Part shown: one piece after another, positions 18,068-26,254 of the stretch
How positions within the stretch are numbered: the first letter of the stretch is position 1
Layout: each line of letters starts with the position of its first letter
Assembly (NCBI GenBank): GCA_015055625.1
Contig: SVHU01000008.1
Span: 1 to 64,000 of the forward strand
Length of the DNA: 64,000 bases
Direction: 5' to 3'
Source: Clostridiales bacterium
GTDB taxonomy: Bacteria; Bacillota; Clostridia; Christensenellales; Pumilibacteraceae
Notes under the pieces: generated by a model
The model's input: only the letters and a program-made list of their open reading frames with translations
Database searches by the model: none
Told to the model about the DNA's origin: nothing
Program-made: the position numbers and the translations under genes

Positions 18068-18448
18068 ATGACACCACAGGCAGAACAATTAAAAAAATCC
18101 AAAATATTCACGGTATTTGACGTGATTTTGATAGCGGTAGTGTTAATTTTATGCCTTTTGCCTCTATTTTTTAAGCTGATAGTTCCGCCTGAAAAAGGGA
18201 AAACTGTAAAAATAACGCATAACGGTGTTTCTCAAACGTATTCGCTTAATAAAAACGCAACGTTTAATATTGACGGAGCGGTAATAAAAATCGAAAACGG
18301 CGCAGTATTTTTCGAAAGCAACGATTGTCCCACAAAACAGTGCGTACATACCGGAAAGATATCCAACGCAGGCGACAGCGCAATATGCATGCCAAAAGGT
18401 ATCTACGTTCAAATAGTGGGCGACGGCTTTGACGGCTCGAGTAAGTAG
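18068..18448 (+). CDS. NusG domain II protein (EetA-like)
   Basis: This 126-residue protein has one N-terminal TM helix (about 12-36: FDVILIAVVLILCLLPLFFK) and a periplasm-facing NusG domain II (PF07009), with CPTKQCVHTGKIS and the tail CMPKGIYVQIVG. Such proteins beside ApbE and an EetB-type membrane protein correspond to EetA of the extracellular electron transfer system. They are not transcription factors despite the domain name. The ATG follows the apbE stop directly, so translation is coupled. The Cys pair in CPTKQC is conserved in the family and may bind metal or form a disulfide. Confidence 0.82.
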   Translation: MTPQAEQLKKSKIFTVFDVILIAVVLILCLLPLFFKLIVPPEKGKTVKITHNGVSQTYSLNKNATFNIDGAVIKIENGAVFFESNDCPTKQCVHTGKISNAGDSAICMPKGIYVQIVGDGFDGSSK

Positions 18449-18456
18449 GTGATAAA

Positions 18457-18963
18457 ATGAGCACTAAAAAACTTACAAGGCTTTCGCTTTTTACAACGCT
18501 TGCGCTTATTATGTCGCTTGTAGAATCCGCATTGCCACCGCTTTTCTGGTTTGCTCCGGGCGCGAAGCTTGGGCTTGCAAACTTGCTTTCGCTGATAGCT
18601 TTGTTTACTGACGGAGTGATTGGCGGATATATTGTTCTGATTATTCGAATACTGCTTGCATCGGTATTTGGCGGAAGTTTTTCCACCCTGATATACGCGT
18701 TGCCAGCAGGAGTGATAAGCTATTCTATGCAAGTATTACTTGTAAAATTATGTATAAAAAAAATAGGCGTTGTTTCGATATCGGTTGTAGGCGGTGTGCT
18801 TCACAACGTTACGCAAACGGTAATCGCATCGCTTATTACTGGAGTGAATTTATATTCGCTTATCATTTACACCCTACCTACTGGGTTTGTAGCAGGACTA
18901 TTCGTGGGAGTAGTAGCGTACTTTACGCTAAAGCATCTTCCCGATAAATTTTATGGAAATTAA
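18457..18963 (+). CDS. Gx transporter / EetB-like membrane protein
   Basis: This 168-residue protein of PF07456 (labelled heptaprenyl diphosphate synthase component I, or Gx transporter) has about five TM helices. The ECF-type signature PGAKLGLANLLSLIAL is near residue 30, and RILLASVFGGS and VGGVLHNVTQ follow. Together with the NusG-II gene 8 bases upstream and apbE it forms an EetA-EetB-ApbE triad. A quinone or flavin role in the membrane is plausible. The old name as a prenyl synthase subunit is misleading here, as no synthase catalytic subunit is present. Confidence 0.82.
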   Translation: MSTKKLTRLSLFTTLALIMSLVESALPPLFWFAPGAKLGLANLLSLIALFTDGVIGGYIVLIIRILLASVFGGSFSTLIYALPAGVISYSMQVLLVKLCIKKIGVVSISVVGGVLHNVTQTVIASLITGVNLYSLIIYTLPTGFVAGLFVGVVAYFTLKHLPDKFYGN

Positions 18964-18988
18964 ACCAAACAATGGAGATATAAACACA

Positions 18989-20200
18989 ATGAAAAACGCA
19001 TTTGACATCTTACAAGAACGTGGCTTTATTAAGCAAACAGTATACGAAGACGATCTCAAGCATTTGCTCGAAACCGAAAGCGTACCTTTTTACGTTGGAT
19101 TTGATCCCACAGCCGACAGCTTGCATATCGGTCATTATATACCCATTATGGCAATGGCATGGATGCAAAAGTGCGGACATAAGCCCATCGCTCTTATCGG
19201 TGGCGGAACCGCAATGATCGGCGATCCTTCGGGAAGAACTGATATGCGTCAGATGATGACGAGAGAAACAATCGAGCATAACTGCGAGTGTTTTAGAAAG
19301 CAAATGGGTAGATTTATTCGCTTCGAGGGCGAGAATGGCGCAACAATGGTAAATAACGGAGATTGGCTCTTAAAGCTCAACTACGTAGACTTTTTGCGTG
19401 ATATTGGAACTTACTTTTCTGTAAACGAAATGCTTACCGCAAAGTGCTTCAAAACCCGTCTTGAACGTGGACTTTCTTTCTTGGAGTTTAACTATATGCT
19501 TATGCAAGCATACGATTTCCTCGTGCTTTTCCAACAGCACGGATGTAAAATCCAGCTTGGCGGAAACGATCAGTGGAGCAATATTTTGGCAGGCGCTGAC
19601 CTTATCAGAAGAAAGGAACGTAGCGATGCTTTTGCAATGACGTTTACACTTTTAGAAACCAGCGACGGAAAGAAGATGGGTAAGACTGCAAAGGGCGCTT
19701 TGTGGCTTGATGCTAACAAGACCTCGCCTTATGACTTCTATCAGTATTTCAGAAACGTAGAGGACGTAAAGGTAGAAGAGTGCTTCAGACTTCTTACCTT
19801 CCTCGAAATGGACGAGATCAAGGAAATCTGCAAATACCAAGACGAGCGTATCAATGATGCTAAAAAACGTCTTGCGTTCGAGGTTACTAAGCTTGTTCAT
19901 GGCGAAGAAGAGGCTATCAAAGCTCAAAAACAGGCTGAGGGCGCGTTTAGTAACGATATCGATTCTATGCCTTCTGTAAACGTTGCTGGCGATATGAGTA
20001 TGCCCGTTGTTGATATGATGGTGCTTGCAAAAGTAGCTTCTACCAAGAGCGAAGCAAGACGTCTTGTCGAGGGTGGTGGCGTAAAGATTAACGATACCAA
20101 AATAAGCGCGGTTACCACGCTTGTAAACGAAGTTACAGACAAGAACGAGTTTGTTCTTCACAAGGGCAAAAAAGTTCACGTAAAAGTGGTTATCGGTTAG
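18989..20200 (+). CDS. tyrS: Tyrosyl-tRNA synthetase
   Basis: This 403-residue class I synthetase charges tRNA-Tyr. The HIGH motif (LHIGHY, residues 46-49) and the KMSKS-equivalent (GKKMGKT) are present. DxxS-type binding segments (GGNDQWSN) and a C-terminal S4 RNA-binding domain (VASTKSEARRLVEGGGVKIN) complete the family layout. The ATG at 18989 has GGAGATA before it; an open ATG at 18953 would overlap the upstream gene and lacks a good site. I see no T-box leader. The gene seems to be read from the upstream transcript, which is unusual for Firmicutes tyrS. Confidence 0.95.
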   Translation: MKNAFDILQERGFIKQTVYEDDLKHLLETESVPFYVGFDPTADSLHIGHYIPIMAMAWMQKCGHKPIALIGGGTAMIGDPSGRTDMRQMMTRETIEHNCECFRKQMGRFIRFEGENGATMVNNGDWLLKLNYVDFLRDIGTYFSVNEMLTAKCFKTRLERGLSFLEFNYMLMQAYDFLVLFQQHGCKIQLGGNDQWSNILAGADLIRRKERSDAFAMTFTLLETSDGKKMGKTAKGALWLDANKTSPYDFYQYFRNVEDVKVEECFRLLTFLEMDEIKEICKYQDERINDAKKRLAFEVTKLVHGEEEAIKAQKQAEGAFSNDIDSMPSVNVAGDMSMPVVDMMVLAKVASTKSEARRLVEGGGVKINDTKISAVTTLVNEVTDKNEFVLHKGKKVHVKVVIG

Positions 20201-20820
20201 TGAAAGACTATACGACAATTAAAGATACAGTGCAAGAAACCGTGATTAAAAGATCGCGGTTTATTGCGTATGCGTACACGTTGACCGACGAAGAGGATGC
20301 CGAGGAAAAAATAGCGTTTTTGCGAAAAAAACACTATGACGCAACCCACGTTTGTTATGCATACATCAGCGACGAAGAGGGAAGACGAGGCAGATATAGC
20401 GACGATGGAGAACCGTCTGGAACAGCTGGTCAGCCTATGTTCGACGCGCTGAAAAAGAGCGGAATAACAAAGTGCCTGGTTGCCGTTGTCAGATACTTTG
20501 GCGGAATATTGCTAGGCGCTGGAGGACTTGTTCGCGCGTATTCTTCAGCCGTTAGCGAAGTTTTGCAAAGCGCTGAAAAACGCACCTTTGTGGTCAAAGA
20601 TTTTTATACGGTAGCATTTCCGTTTTCGCTTTATAAAAAGGTCTCAAACGGTCTTACGCGTTTGGGAATTGTTACAAAAATCGAATACGGTATGGACGTA
20701 ACCGTGCAAATTGCAACCGAAACGGGTAGCGAATTTGTTAGTGGTCTTAACAATCTTTGCGCAACGCAAATGGACGTGTTGTACGAGGGCGAAGCGTATT
20801 ATTCGGGAGGAGATAAATGA
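20200..20820 (+). CDS. YigZ/IMPACT family protein
   Basis: This 206-residue protein of UPF0029/IMPACT contains the invariant block SDDGEPSGTAGQPM and VRYFGGILLGAGGLVRAYS, then a C-terminal ferredoxin-like domain. Bacterial YigZ proteins are thought to act in translation or ribosome-associated regulation; the reaction is unknown. The GTG start overlaps the tyrS stop by one base, so it is translationally coupled to a translation gene, which fits such a role. Confidence 0.92.
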   Translation: MKDYTTIKDTVQETVIKRSRFIAYAYTLTDEEDAEEKIAFLRKKHYDATHVCYAYISDEEGRRGRYSDDGEPSGTAGQPMFDALKKSGITKCLVAVVRYFGGILLGAGGLVRAYSSAVSEVLQSAEKRTFVVKDFYTVAFPFSLYKKVSNGLTRLGIVTKIEYGMDVTVQIATETGSEFVSGLNNLCATQMDVLYEGEAYYSGGDK

Positions 20821-21848
20821 GAAGTATAAATAAAGTCCTAAAAGAAATAAAAGAGGTCGCGTCAGTTGACGTGGCGTTATATTCTTTGGATAATTCCATA
20901 ACGATAAATGCCAGTGGCGAAGCTCCCTCTCAATATATTATCGAAAACCTCAGCAAGGAAGTAAGGTACGAGAACGGTAATACGTATTTTCTTGTACGCA
21001 TTAATTCCGTGCCGTATATAGCCAAAATTACAGGCGAGGAATCTCCCACTGTTGCAATATTAATAGCTCAGCTTATAAAGAACGTGGAAGCGGAGGATTT
21101 TGACAGTCTTTCGGACGAAAACAAGCTTAGAAAACTGCTTTTGGGAGAGTTGTCCGAAATTCGTCAGCACGCTATTAAACATTTATGGAAGAATACGGAC
21201 TACTTTACGTTGGGTCTTATAACCGACAGTTATGCAAAGCAAACCGAGCTGGAAAACTTTTTGGACACCATAAGGGATAAATCGGATATAATTGTTAAGG
21301 TAGATGAAAAGTTTATGATGTACTACCGCAAGGTGTCGGGCGAGTATAGCAATACCGAAGATTTTGCTAACATTCTCTATGAAAACGTAAAGGAAGAATT
21401 ACGTATTGACTTAAAGGTGGCGGTAGTGGGCGAAATAAACACGTTTGAGGATTTTTCCGAGTCTTATGTAAAAGCGATTGAAACGTACGAGCTGGGTAAA
21501 ATTTTTGCGCCCACCGTTAATATTTGGGTGCATCGTAATTTTGCAATACCAAAACTATTGACGTATGCCGATAAAAAACTTCTAAAGTCAACGCTTGACA
21601 GCATTGTTAAAGAGGGAAGCGAAAACGTATGGGAAGACGACGAGCTTATGACTACGGCTGAAGCGTTTATTTCCAATTCACTCAATATTTCCGAAACAAG
21701 CCGTGTTTTGTATATACACAGAAACACGCTTATGTACAGACTTGACAAAATAGAGCGTGAAACAGGATATAACCTAAGAGTTTTCGACGATGCGGTTGTG
21801 TTTAAGTTTATAACGGTAATTCGTACCGTGCTGAAAAAAGAGGAGTAA
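20817..21848 (+). CDS. PucR/CdaR-type helix-turn-helix regulator
   Basis: In this 343-residue protein the C-terminal domain (about 280-340) is the PucR/CdaR HTH_30, with LNISETSRVLYIHRNTLMYR and LDKIERETGYNLRVFDDAV. The N-terminal part is a divergent sensor domain. The family controls purine, sugar-acid and amino-acid catabolism, often by sensing the metabolite directly. It overlaps yigZ by 4 bases (ATGA) and lies 17 bases before the MFS transporter, which is the likeliest target. GGAGG precedes the ATG. Confidence 0.88.
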   Translation: MRSINKVLKEIKEVASVDVALYSLDNSITINASGEAPSQYIIENLSKEVRYENGNTYFLVRINSVPYIAKITGEESPTVAILIAQLIKNVEAEDFDSLSDENKLRKLLLGELSEIRQHAIKHLWKNTDYFTLGLITDSYAKQTELENFLDTIRDKSDIIVKVDEKFMMYYRKVSGEYSNTEDFANILYENVKEELRIDLKVAVVGEINTFEDFSESYVKAIETYELGKIFAPTVNIWVHRNFAIPKLLTYADKKLLKSTLDSIVKEGSENVWEDDELMTTAEAFISNSLNISETSRVLYIHRNTLMYRLDKIERETGYNLRVFDDAVVFKFITVIRTVLKKEE

Positions 21849-21865
21849 ACCTTCAAGGAGAAGAA

Positions 21866-23194
21866 ATGACTAAGTTTGGCAGAAAAAATTGGTTTGCGTT
21901 ATTGCTTTTCGGACTAATCGGACAAATAGCCTGGTCGGTGGAAAATATGTTCTTCAACCTGTTTGTCTACGACAGGGTTGCGCACGATTTGGATGTAGTA
22001 ACGCTTATGGTTCAGCTTTCGGGAATTGTAGCAACGGTGACAACGCTTGTTGCAGGCACTCTTTCCGATAAGGTGGGCAACCGTAAAAAGTTTATTTGCT
22101 ACGGATATATAATTTGGGGTATTACAGTCGCGCTTTTCGGAACGTTATCGCCTGATAAAATAGGCGTAATGTTTGGTATGAAGATTAGCGAGGCAGTTCC
22201 GCTATGCTTGGTTTTGGTAGTTGTTGGCGACTGTGTTATGACGGTTTTCGGTTCTACCGCAAATGATGCAAGCTTCAATGCGTGGGTTACCGACAATACC
22301 AAGCCTGATTTTAGAGGAAAGGTCGAAAGTGTGCTTTCCGTGCTTCCGCTACTGGCTATGCTTATTGTTGCAGGTGGTTTTGGAATACTTGTAGAGGGAT
22401 TAACTTACTTTGGCTTGTTTTTAGCTTTAGGTATAATAATAAGCGCGTGCGGAATAGTGGGAATATTCGTTATTCAAGATAGCCCCACGCTTCAAAGTAA
22501 CGGCTCGTTCAAAGATATTATCTACGGCTTCAAGCCCTCCGTAATCAAGTCCAATCCGTCCTTTTATATCGTGCTTTGCATAGCAGGTATTTATAGCGTA
22601 GCGTGTCAGATTTTCATGCCATACCTTATTATTTATATGAAAACGTATCTCGGTTTTTCAACCATAGAATACAGCATAGTGTTTGGCTTAGCAATTGCTT
22701 TAGGCGCTGTTGCAAACGTGCTGGTCGGACCTCTTACAGACAAGCTTGATAAAACAAAGCTGATGTATATTGGAGCTGGAGTGCTTAGCGCAGGACTTAT
22801 GGGAATGTACTTTGCAAAAGATATAGACAAGATAGCATTGCTTATTTTGTTCGGAATAGCAGGCTTTGTTATGATTTGCGGTTACATCTTTTTCTCCGCG
22901 CTTTGCGGTGCAGTAACCCGTGATTATACGCCTACTAAAAACGCAGGAAAGTTACAAGGCGTACGAATGATTTTCAACGTGCTTATTCCTATGGTAGTAG
23001 GTCCAATGATAGGTAACGCAATCAATAAAGCAATGGCAATTCCGCTAGTAGATGCAGGCGCGGACGTAATGACAACAAGCTACGTCCCAGCTCCCGAAAT
23101 CTTCTTAGCAGGCGCAATCTGCGCGCTTCTTACCTTTGCTCTAATCCCGGTACTAACCCACTTTACAAGCAAATCAAAACAAGAAAATAAATAA
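21866..23194 (+). CDS. MFS transporter
   Basis: This 442-residue protein has about 12 predicted TM helices. The loop 2-3 motif VAGTLSDKVGNRKKFI and its counterpart VLVGPLTDKLDKTKLMY in the C-terminal half identify a Major Facilitator or closely related GPH-type symporter. CAAGGAG lies 6 bases before the ATG. The PucR-type regulator just upstream probably controls it. The substrate is unknown; given the window a sugar or glycoside is possible, but nothing in the sequence proves it. A perfect terminator follows. Confidence 0.88.
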   Translation: MTKFGRKNWFALLLFGLIGQIAWSVENMFFNLFVYDRVAHDLDVVTLMVQLSGIVATVTTLVAGTLSDKVGNRKKFICYGYIIWGITVALFGTLSPDKIGVMFGMKISEAVPLCLVLVVVGDCVMTVFGSTANDASFNAWVTDNTKPDFRGKVESVLSVLPLLAMLIVAGGFGILVEGLTYFGLFLALGIIISACGIVGIFVIQDSPTLQSNGSFKDIIYGFKPSVIKSNPSFYIVLCIAGIYSVACQIFMPYLIIYMKTYLGFSTIEYSIVFGLAIALGAVANVLVGPLTDKLDKTKLMYIGAGVLSAGLMGMYFAKDIDKIALLILFGIAGFVMICGYIFFSALCGAVTRDYTPTKNAGKLQGVRMIFNVLIPMVVGPMIGNAINKAMAIPLVDAGADVMTTSYVPAPEIFLAGAICALLTFALIPVLTHFTSKSKQENK

Positions 23195-23203
23195 TACTAA
23201 ATA

Positions 23204-23237
23204 ACAAAAAACTCGCATACGTATGCGAGTTTTTTGT
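23204..23237. terminator. Terminator after the degV-MFS run
   Basis: Perfect 17-bp arms (acaaaaaactcgcatac and its complement) meet without a spacer and have a T-run on both strands. It can serve the convergent gene at 23260 too. Confidence 0.85.
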
Positions 23238-23259
23238 GTTAATTAAGTTGAAAATTTTC

Positions 23260-23823
23260 TTATCTTCTATTTGCAAACTGGTCGCGGTGAGTGGTAAGCG
23301 TTGCCTTAAAAGCTTCCTCGTCGGCGATTATCTTCTTTAGTCTAAAACCTGCGTGAACGCCCATTGCAATCATTATTATCATAAGAGCATGAATAGCGTA
23401 GTCAAAGAATAAATCGATAGTAAAGGTGGGATAAACAAACGGCATACAAACGGTATCTGCAATAATCAACGCGCCTGCAATAATAAGGGCAACGTTGTAT
23501 TTTTTAGCCAAGAACCATAATAGCAGGTAAATTCCGATAATTGCAATAGCAGCAAAAATCATTCCGATATAAAACCCGTCTTCTAAAAATTCTATACCTG
23601 CATACTGACCTACGTAAAACGAGTTATCCATTTTTCCGCACATAATTTTTCCAAGTGCAATAAGAGAAAGAGGAATTGCAGCTGCGGAAACATATCTTAC
23701 GTTATCACCAAACAGCATAATGCCCAAGTTTATAACAGTAAGTGCAATAAGAAGCATAATATCCCATCTTGCGCTTTGATAGCGTTTTTCGTAGTCCTTT
23801 TTTTCAATCGGTCTTCGTTTCAT
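23260..23823 (-). CDS. Hypothetical polytopic membrane protein
   Basis: This 187-residue protein has about five TM helices (residues about 20-40, 46-58, 84-104, 110-130 and 140-160) and charged ends. The N-terminus is RRPIEKKDYEKRYQSARWD. GGAG stands before the ATG. I recognise no family signature; a similar hydrophobic layout is common in unassigned Clostridia membrane proteins. It is a single gene, convergent with the MFS transporter and upstream of the AraC gene on the same strand. Confidence 0.75.
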   Translation of the reverse strand: MKRRPIEKKDYEKRYQSARWDIMLLIALTVINLGIMLFGDNVRYVSAAAIPLSLIALGKIMCGKMDNSFYVGQYAGIEFLEDGFYIGMIFAAIAIIGIYLLLWFLAKKYNVALIIAGALIIADTVCMPFVYPTFTIDLFFDYAIHALMIIMIAMGVHAGFRLKKIIADEEAFKATLTTHRDQFANRR

Positions 23824-23919
23824 AAATATCTCCGTTTTGTTTGAAAATTAAATAAGTTAAAAGTTTTTATATAGCTAAGCTTTAAGTATTGTAGCAAAAA
23901 TCAATATATTTGTCAACAA

Positions 23920-24723
23920 CTAGATTAGATAGTTGCCAAGTGTGCTCTTTCTATATTCGGTTGGTGTTAAATCGGTGTTTTTCTTAAAAAGATAGCAAAA
24001 GTAAGATTGCGAAGGAAAGCCGCACTCGTACGCAATATCCACAAGCGATTTTTGCGGATCTATAAGCAATCGCTTTGCATGTGCAATACGCGCGTTAGTA
24101 AGGTATTTCAGAGGGCTAATTCCCATAATCTCCACAAACTTTTTTTGGAAATAGAACTGCGAATACCCCGAAGCTTTTGCAATATCTTCAAGAGTTATTT
24201 GGTCTGCGTAATTTGCAGTAATATAATCAAGCGAGGGCTGAATGGATTCGTACGTTTTGCTTTGTATTTGTTTTGCAACATTTTGGTTGCGGTCGCGATC
24301 CATATAAAAGAACAGTTTTATAAGCTCAGCGTTAATTAAATCGTTGGTTTTTTCTATGCCGTACTGAGTAAACAGTTTGAACAAGTTTTCGAAAATAGCG
24401 TAGTACTCGTTGCGGTTTGTCGAGAAAAAGTAGTTTGGTAAAGTAAGGAGTTTAGAGTAGTATTCGCATTTTTCGTCAACGTAAAGATAAAAGTAATACG
24501 CCTTAAAATGCAACCTGCTATGGCTTACACTTCCCGGCTTTCTGAAGAGCACCAATCCCGAACAAAGATCGCACGAATTGTTATCGATAAAGCTTTTTCC
24601 GTCGCCCGAAATCATAATTTCAAACTCAAACTTAGTAACGTGTCGGTCTTTGGTTATCGTCATATTAGGAAACCTAGTATGAGTGTCGCAAATTCCGTAT
24701 TCGGTAACCCTACAAAATTCCAT
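23920..24723 (-). CDS. AraC-family transcriptional regulator
   Basis: This 267-residue regulator has an N-terminal cupin-type sensor (about 20-110) and a C-terminal AraC double HTH: DQITLEDIAKASGYSQFYFQ, then the second unit ending in CGFPSQSYFCYLFKKNTDLT. AAGGAGAG precedes the ATG. Its promoter (24754-24783) overlaps the left end of an 86-bp control region shared with the gene at 51704, and it diverges from the dehydratase at 24919. It is therefore the best candidate to bind that region, control itself and the 24919-29347 cluster, and reach the distant copies. Confidence 0.92.
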   Translation of the reverse strand: MEFCRVTEYGICDTHTRFPNMTITKDRHVTKFEFEIMISGDGKSFIDNNSCDLCSGLVLFRKPGSVSHSRLHFKAYYFYLYVDEKCEYYSKLLTLPNYFFSTNRNEYYAIFENLFKLFTQYGIEKTNDLINAELIKLFFYMDRDRNQNVAKQIQSKTYESIQPSLDYITANYADQITLEDIAKASGYSQFYFQKKFVEIMGISPLKYLTNARIAHAKRLLIDPQKSLVDIAYECGFPSQSYFCYLFKKNTDLTPTEYRKSTLGNYLI

Positions 24724-24753
24724 AAATTCTCTCCTTAATATTCTCTAACTGTT

Positions 24754-24783
24754 ATTTTAGACTTTATTGTGTGCTTTTGTCAA
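24754..24783 (-). promoter_or_regulatory. Sigma-A promoter of the AraC gene at 23920
   Basis: Minus strand: TTGACA (24778-24783), 18-bp spacer, TAAAAT (24754-24759). The -35 lies within the duplicated control region; the distant copy has one changed base there (TTAACA). Confidence 0.75.
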
Positions 24784-24859
24784 TTAAAATCGCAAGATTT
24801 CGAAAAAACATAGCAAAAATATAATATAAACTTGTGCGTAAAAAATGTTACAATATATA
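24774..24859. promoter_or_regulatory. Duplicated control region, copy 1 (motif CAAGATTTCG)
   Basis: These 86 bp match 51554-51639 at 84 positions, at a constant offset of 26780, although the flanking genes differ. The region contains CAAGATTTCG (24793-24802), then TATAAT (24820-24825) and TGT plus TACAAT (24849-24854). The position between an AraC gene and its divergent partner suggests an AraC-type operator/promoter. Confidence 0.75.
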
Positions 24860-24918
24860 TGTAACGGATTGGCGTTTTTGAAAAACGCTGTCAAGACAAG
24901 ACAAAGAAAGGAGTAATT

Positions 24919-26079
24919 ATGAAAGTAACCGATATCAAAACTTTTGTTGTGGATTGTTTTAGAACAAACTGGGTTTTTGTAAAAGTATATACCGACGAGG
25001 GTATTACAGGTGTGGGCGAAGGCACGCTTGAATATAAAGAAAAAGCGCTTTGCGGAGCTATTGAGCACATAAAGAGCTATCTTGTAGGCAAAGACCCACG
25101 CAATATCGAAAAGCACTATCACGATATTTACCGTGATGCGTACTGGCGTGGCGGTGTTGTTCTAATGAGCGCGCTTTCGGCTGTTGAAATGGCGCTTTGG
25201 GATATTTTGGGTAAATCGCTTAACGTGCCCGTATACCAGCTTTTGGGCGGAAAAGTGAACGATGACTGCCGTATCTACGTTAACGGATGGTTTGCAGGCG
25301 CAAAAACGCCAGAAGAGTTTGGACAAAAGGCAAAAGAAGCGGTAAAGAAAGGCGTTACCGCAATGAAGTGGGATCCGTTTGGTAAAAACTATCTGCAAAT
25401 TTCCAATAAAGATCTGGATACCGCGCTAAGATGTATCGGCGAGGTTCGTGATGCTGTGGGTAAGGACGTGGATTTACTTATCGAAGCTCACGGCAGATTT
25501 GACGTACCTACCGGTATTAAGATTGCTCAAGAGGTTGCGCAGTTTAAGCCCATGCTCTTAGAAGAGCCTGTTCCACCCAACAATTTAGAAGCGCTAAAAG
25601 CAGTTCGTGATAAATCCCCCGTTGCAATCTCGGCAGGCGAAAGACTGTATACCAGATATGACTATAACGAGTTGTTTAGAACTCGCGCTTGCGATTATAT
25701 TCAGCCCGACGTATCGCACGCAGGCGGTATTATGGAACTTAAGAAAATCGCGTCGATTGCGGAAACTAATTATATTCCGTTTGCTCCCCATAATCCCTCT
25801 GGACCTATTGCTAACGCAGCAACCCTTCAGCTTGCAGCTTGCTGTCCAAATTTCTGCATTTTAGAGATTATGTACTCAGACGTTGATTATAGAAAGCACG
25901 TAACAAACGAAAGCTTAGTTTATGAAAATGGCAGAATTAAGATTGGCGATAAGCCCGGTCTTGGCATTGAGCTTAACGAGGAAGAATGTCTTAAGCATCC
26001 TTACGTGGAGCACAATTTGCGCCATTACACTGGCGCGTTAACCGATATTAGACCGCCCAAAACAGAGTTTTATTTCTAG
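24919..26079 (+). CDS. Enolase-superfamily acid-sugar dehydratase (galactonate dehydratase-like)
   Basis: This 386-residue protein of the mandelate racemase/muconate lactonizing group would remove water from an acid sugar to give a 2-keto-3-deoxy acid. Metal and base motifs are visible: MKWDPFG, LLIEAHGRFD, LLEEPVPPNN, SAGERLYTRYDY and QPDVSHAGGI, then APHNPSGP with the catalytic His. This set matches the D-galactonate/mannonate dehydratase branch rather than racemases. AAAGGAG precedes the ATG. It is the first gene of a catabolic cluster with GH39, GH16 and SDR genes downstream, and lies under the shared control region. The exact substrate (galactonate, gluconate or another) is not decided by sequence inspection. 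Confidence 0.88.
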   Translation: MKVTDIKTFVVDCFRTNWVFVKVYTDEGITGVGEGTLEYKEKALCGAIEHIKSYLVGKDPRNIEKHYHDIYRDAYWRGGVVLMSALSAVEMALWDILGKSLNVPVYQLLGGKVNDDCRIYVNGWFAGAKTPEEFGQKAKEAVKKGVTAMKWDPFGKNYLQISNKDLDTALRCIGEVRDAVGKDVDLLIEAHGRFDVPTGIKIAQEVAQFKPMLLEEPVPPNNLEALKAVRDKSPVAISAGERLYTRYDYNELFRTRACDYIQPDVSHAGGIMELKKIASIAETNYIPFAPHNPSGPIANAATLQLAACCPNFCILEIMYSDVDYRKHVTNESLVYENGRIKIGDKPGLGIELNEEECLKHPYVEHNLRHYTGALTDIRPPKTEFYF

Positions 26080-26086
26080 CAAGCGT

Positions 26087-26226
26087 GGGCAGACCTGGTG
26101 TCAATATGACTTATCAAGCTTTTGAGAGTTTACAAACAAACGAGATGTATCTGCGTAACTTACATTTCATTATTAAAATTAATTAATATAGGTATTTAAT
26201 GTAGGGGCGATTCACGAATCGCCCAC
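26087..26226. repeat. Interspersed palindromic repeat, copy 2, split
   Basis: It holds gtgggcagacc near 26087 and the perfect palindrome gggcgattcacgaatcgccc at 26205-26224, separated by about 105 bp of AT-rich DNA with no gene. This fills the 175-bp gap between the dehydratase and the GH39 gene. It may form a cruciform or RNA hairpin but lacks a T-run, so I do not call it a terminator. Confidence 0.65.
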
Positions 26227-26254
26227 ATAACCAACTAAAAGGAGAAAATAAAAA

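Noticed and set aside
18900..18988. T-box riboswitch before tyrS
   Set aside because: Only 25 bases separate EetB and tyrS, with no T-box sequence or antiterminator hairpin.
26205..26224. Terminator between the dehydratase and the GH39 gene
   Set aside because: The palindrome has no T-run on either strand and is a dispersed repeat, so the genes may still be co-transcribed.
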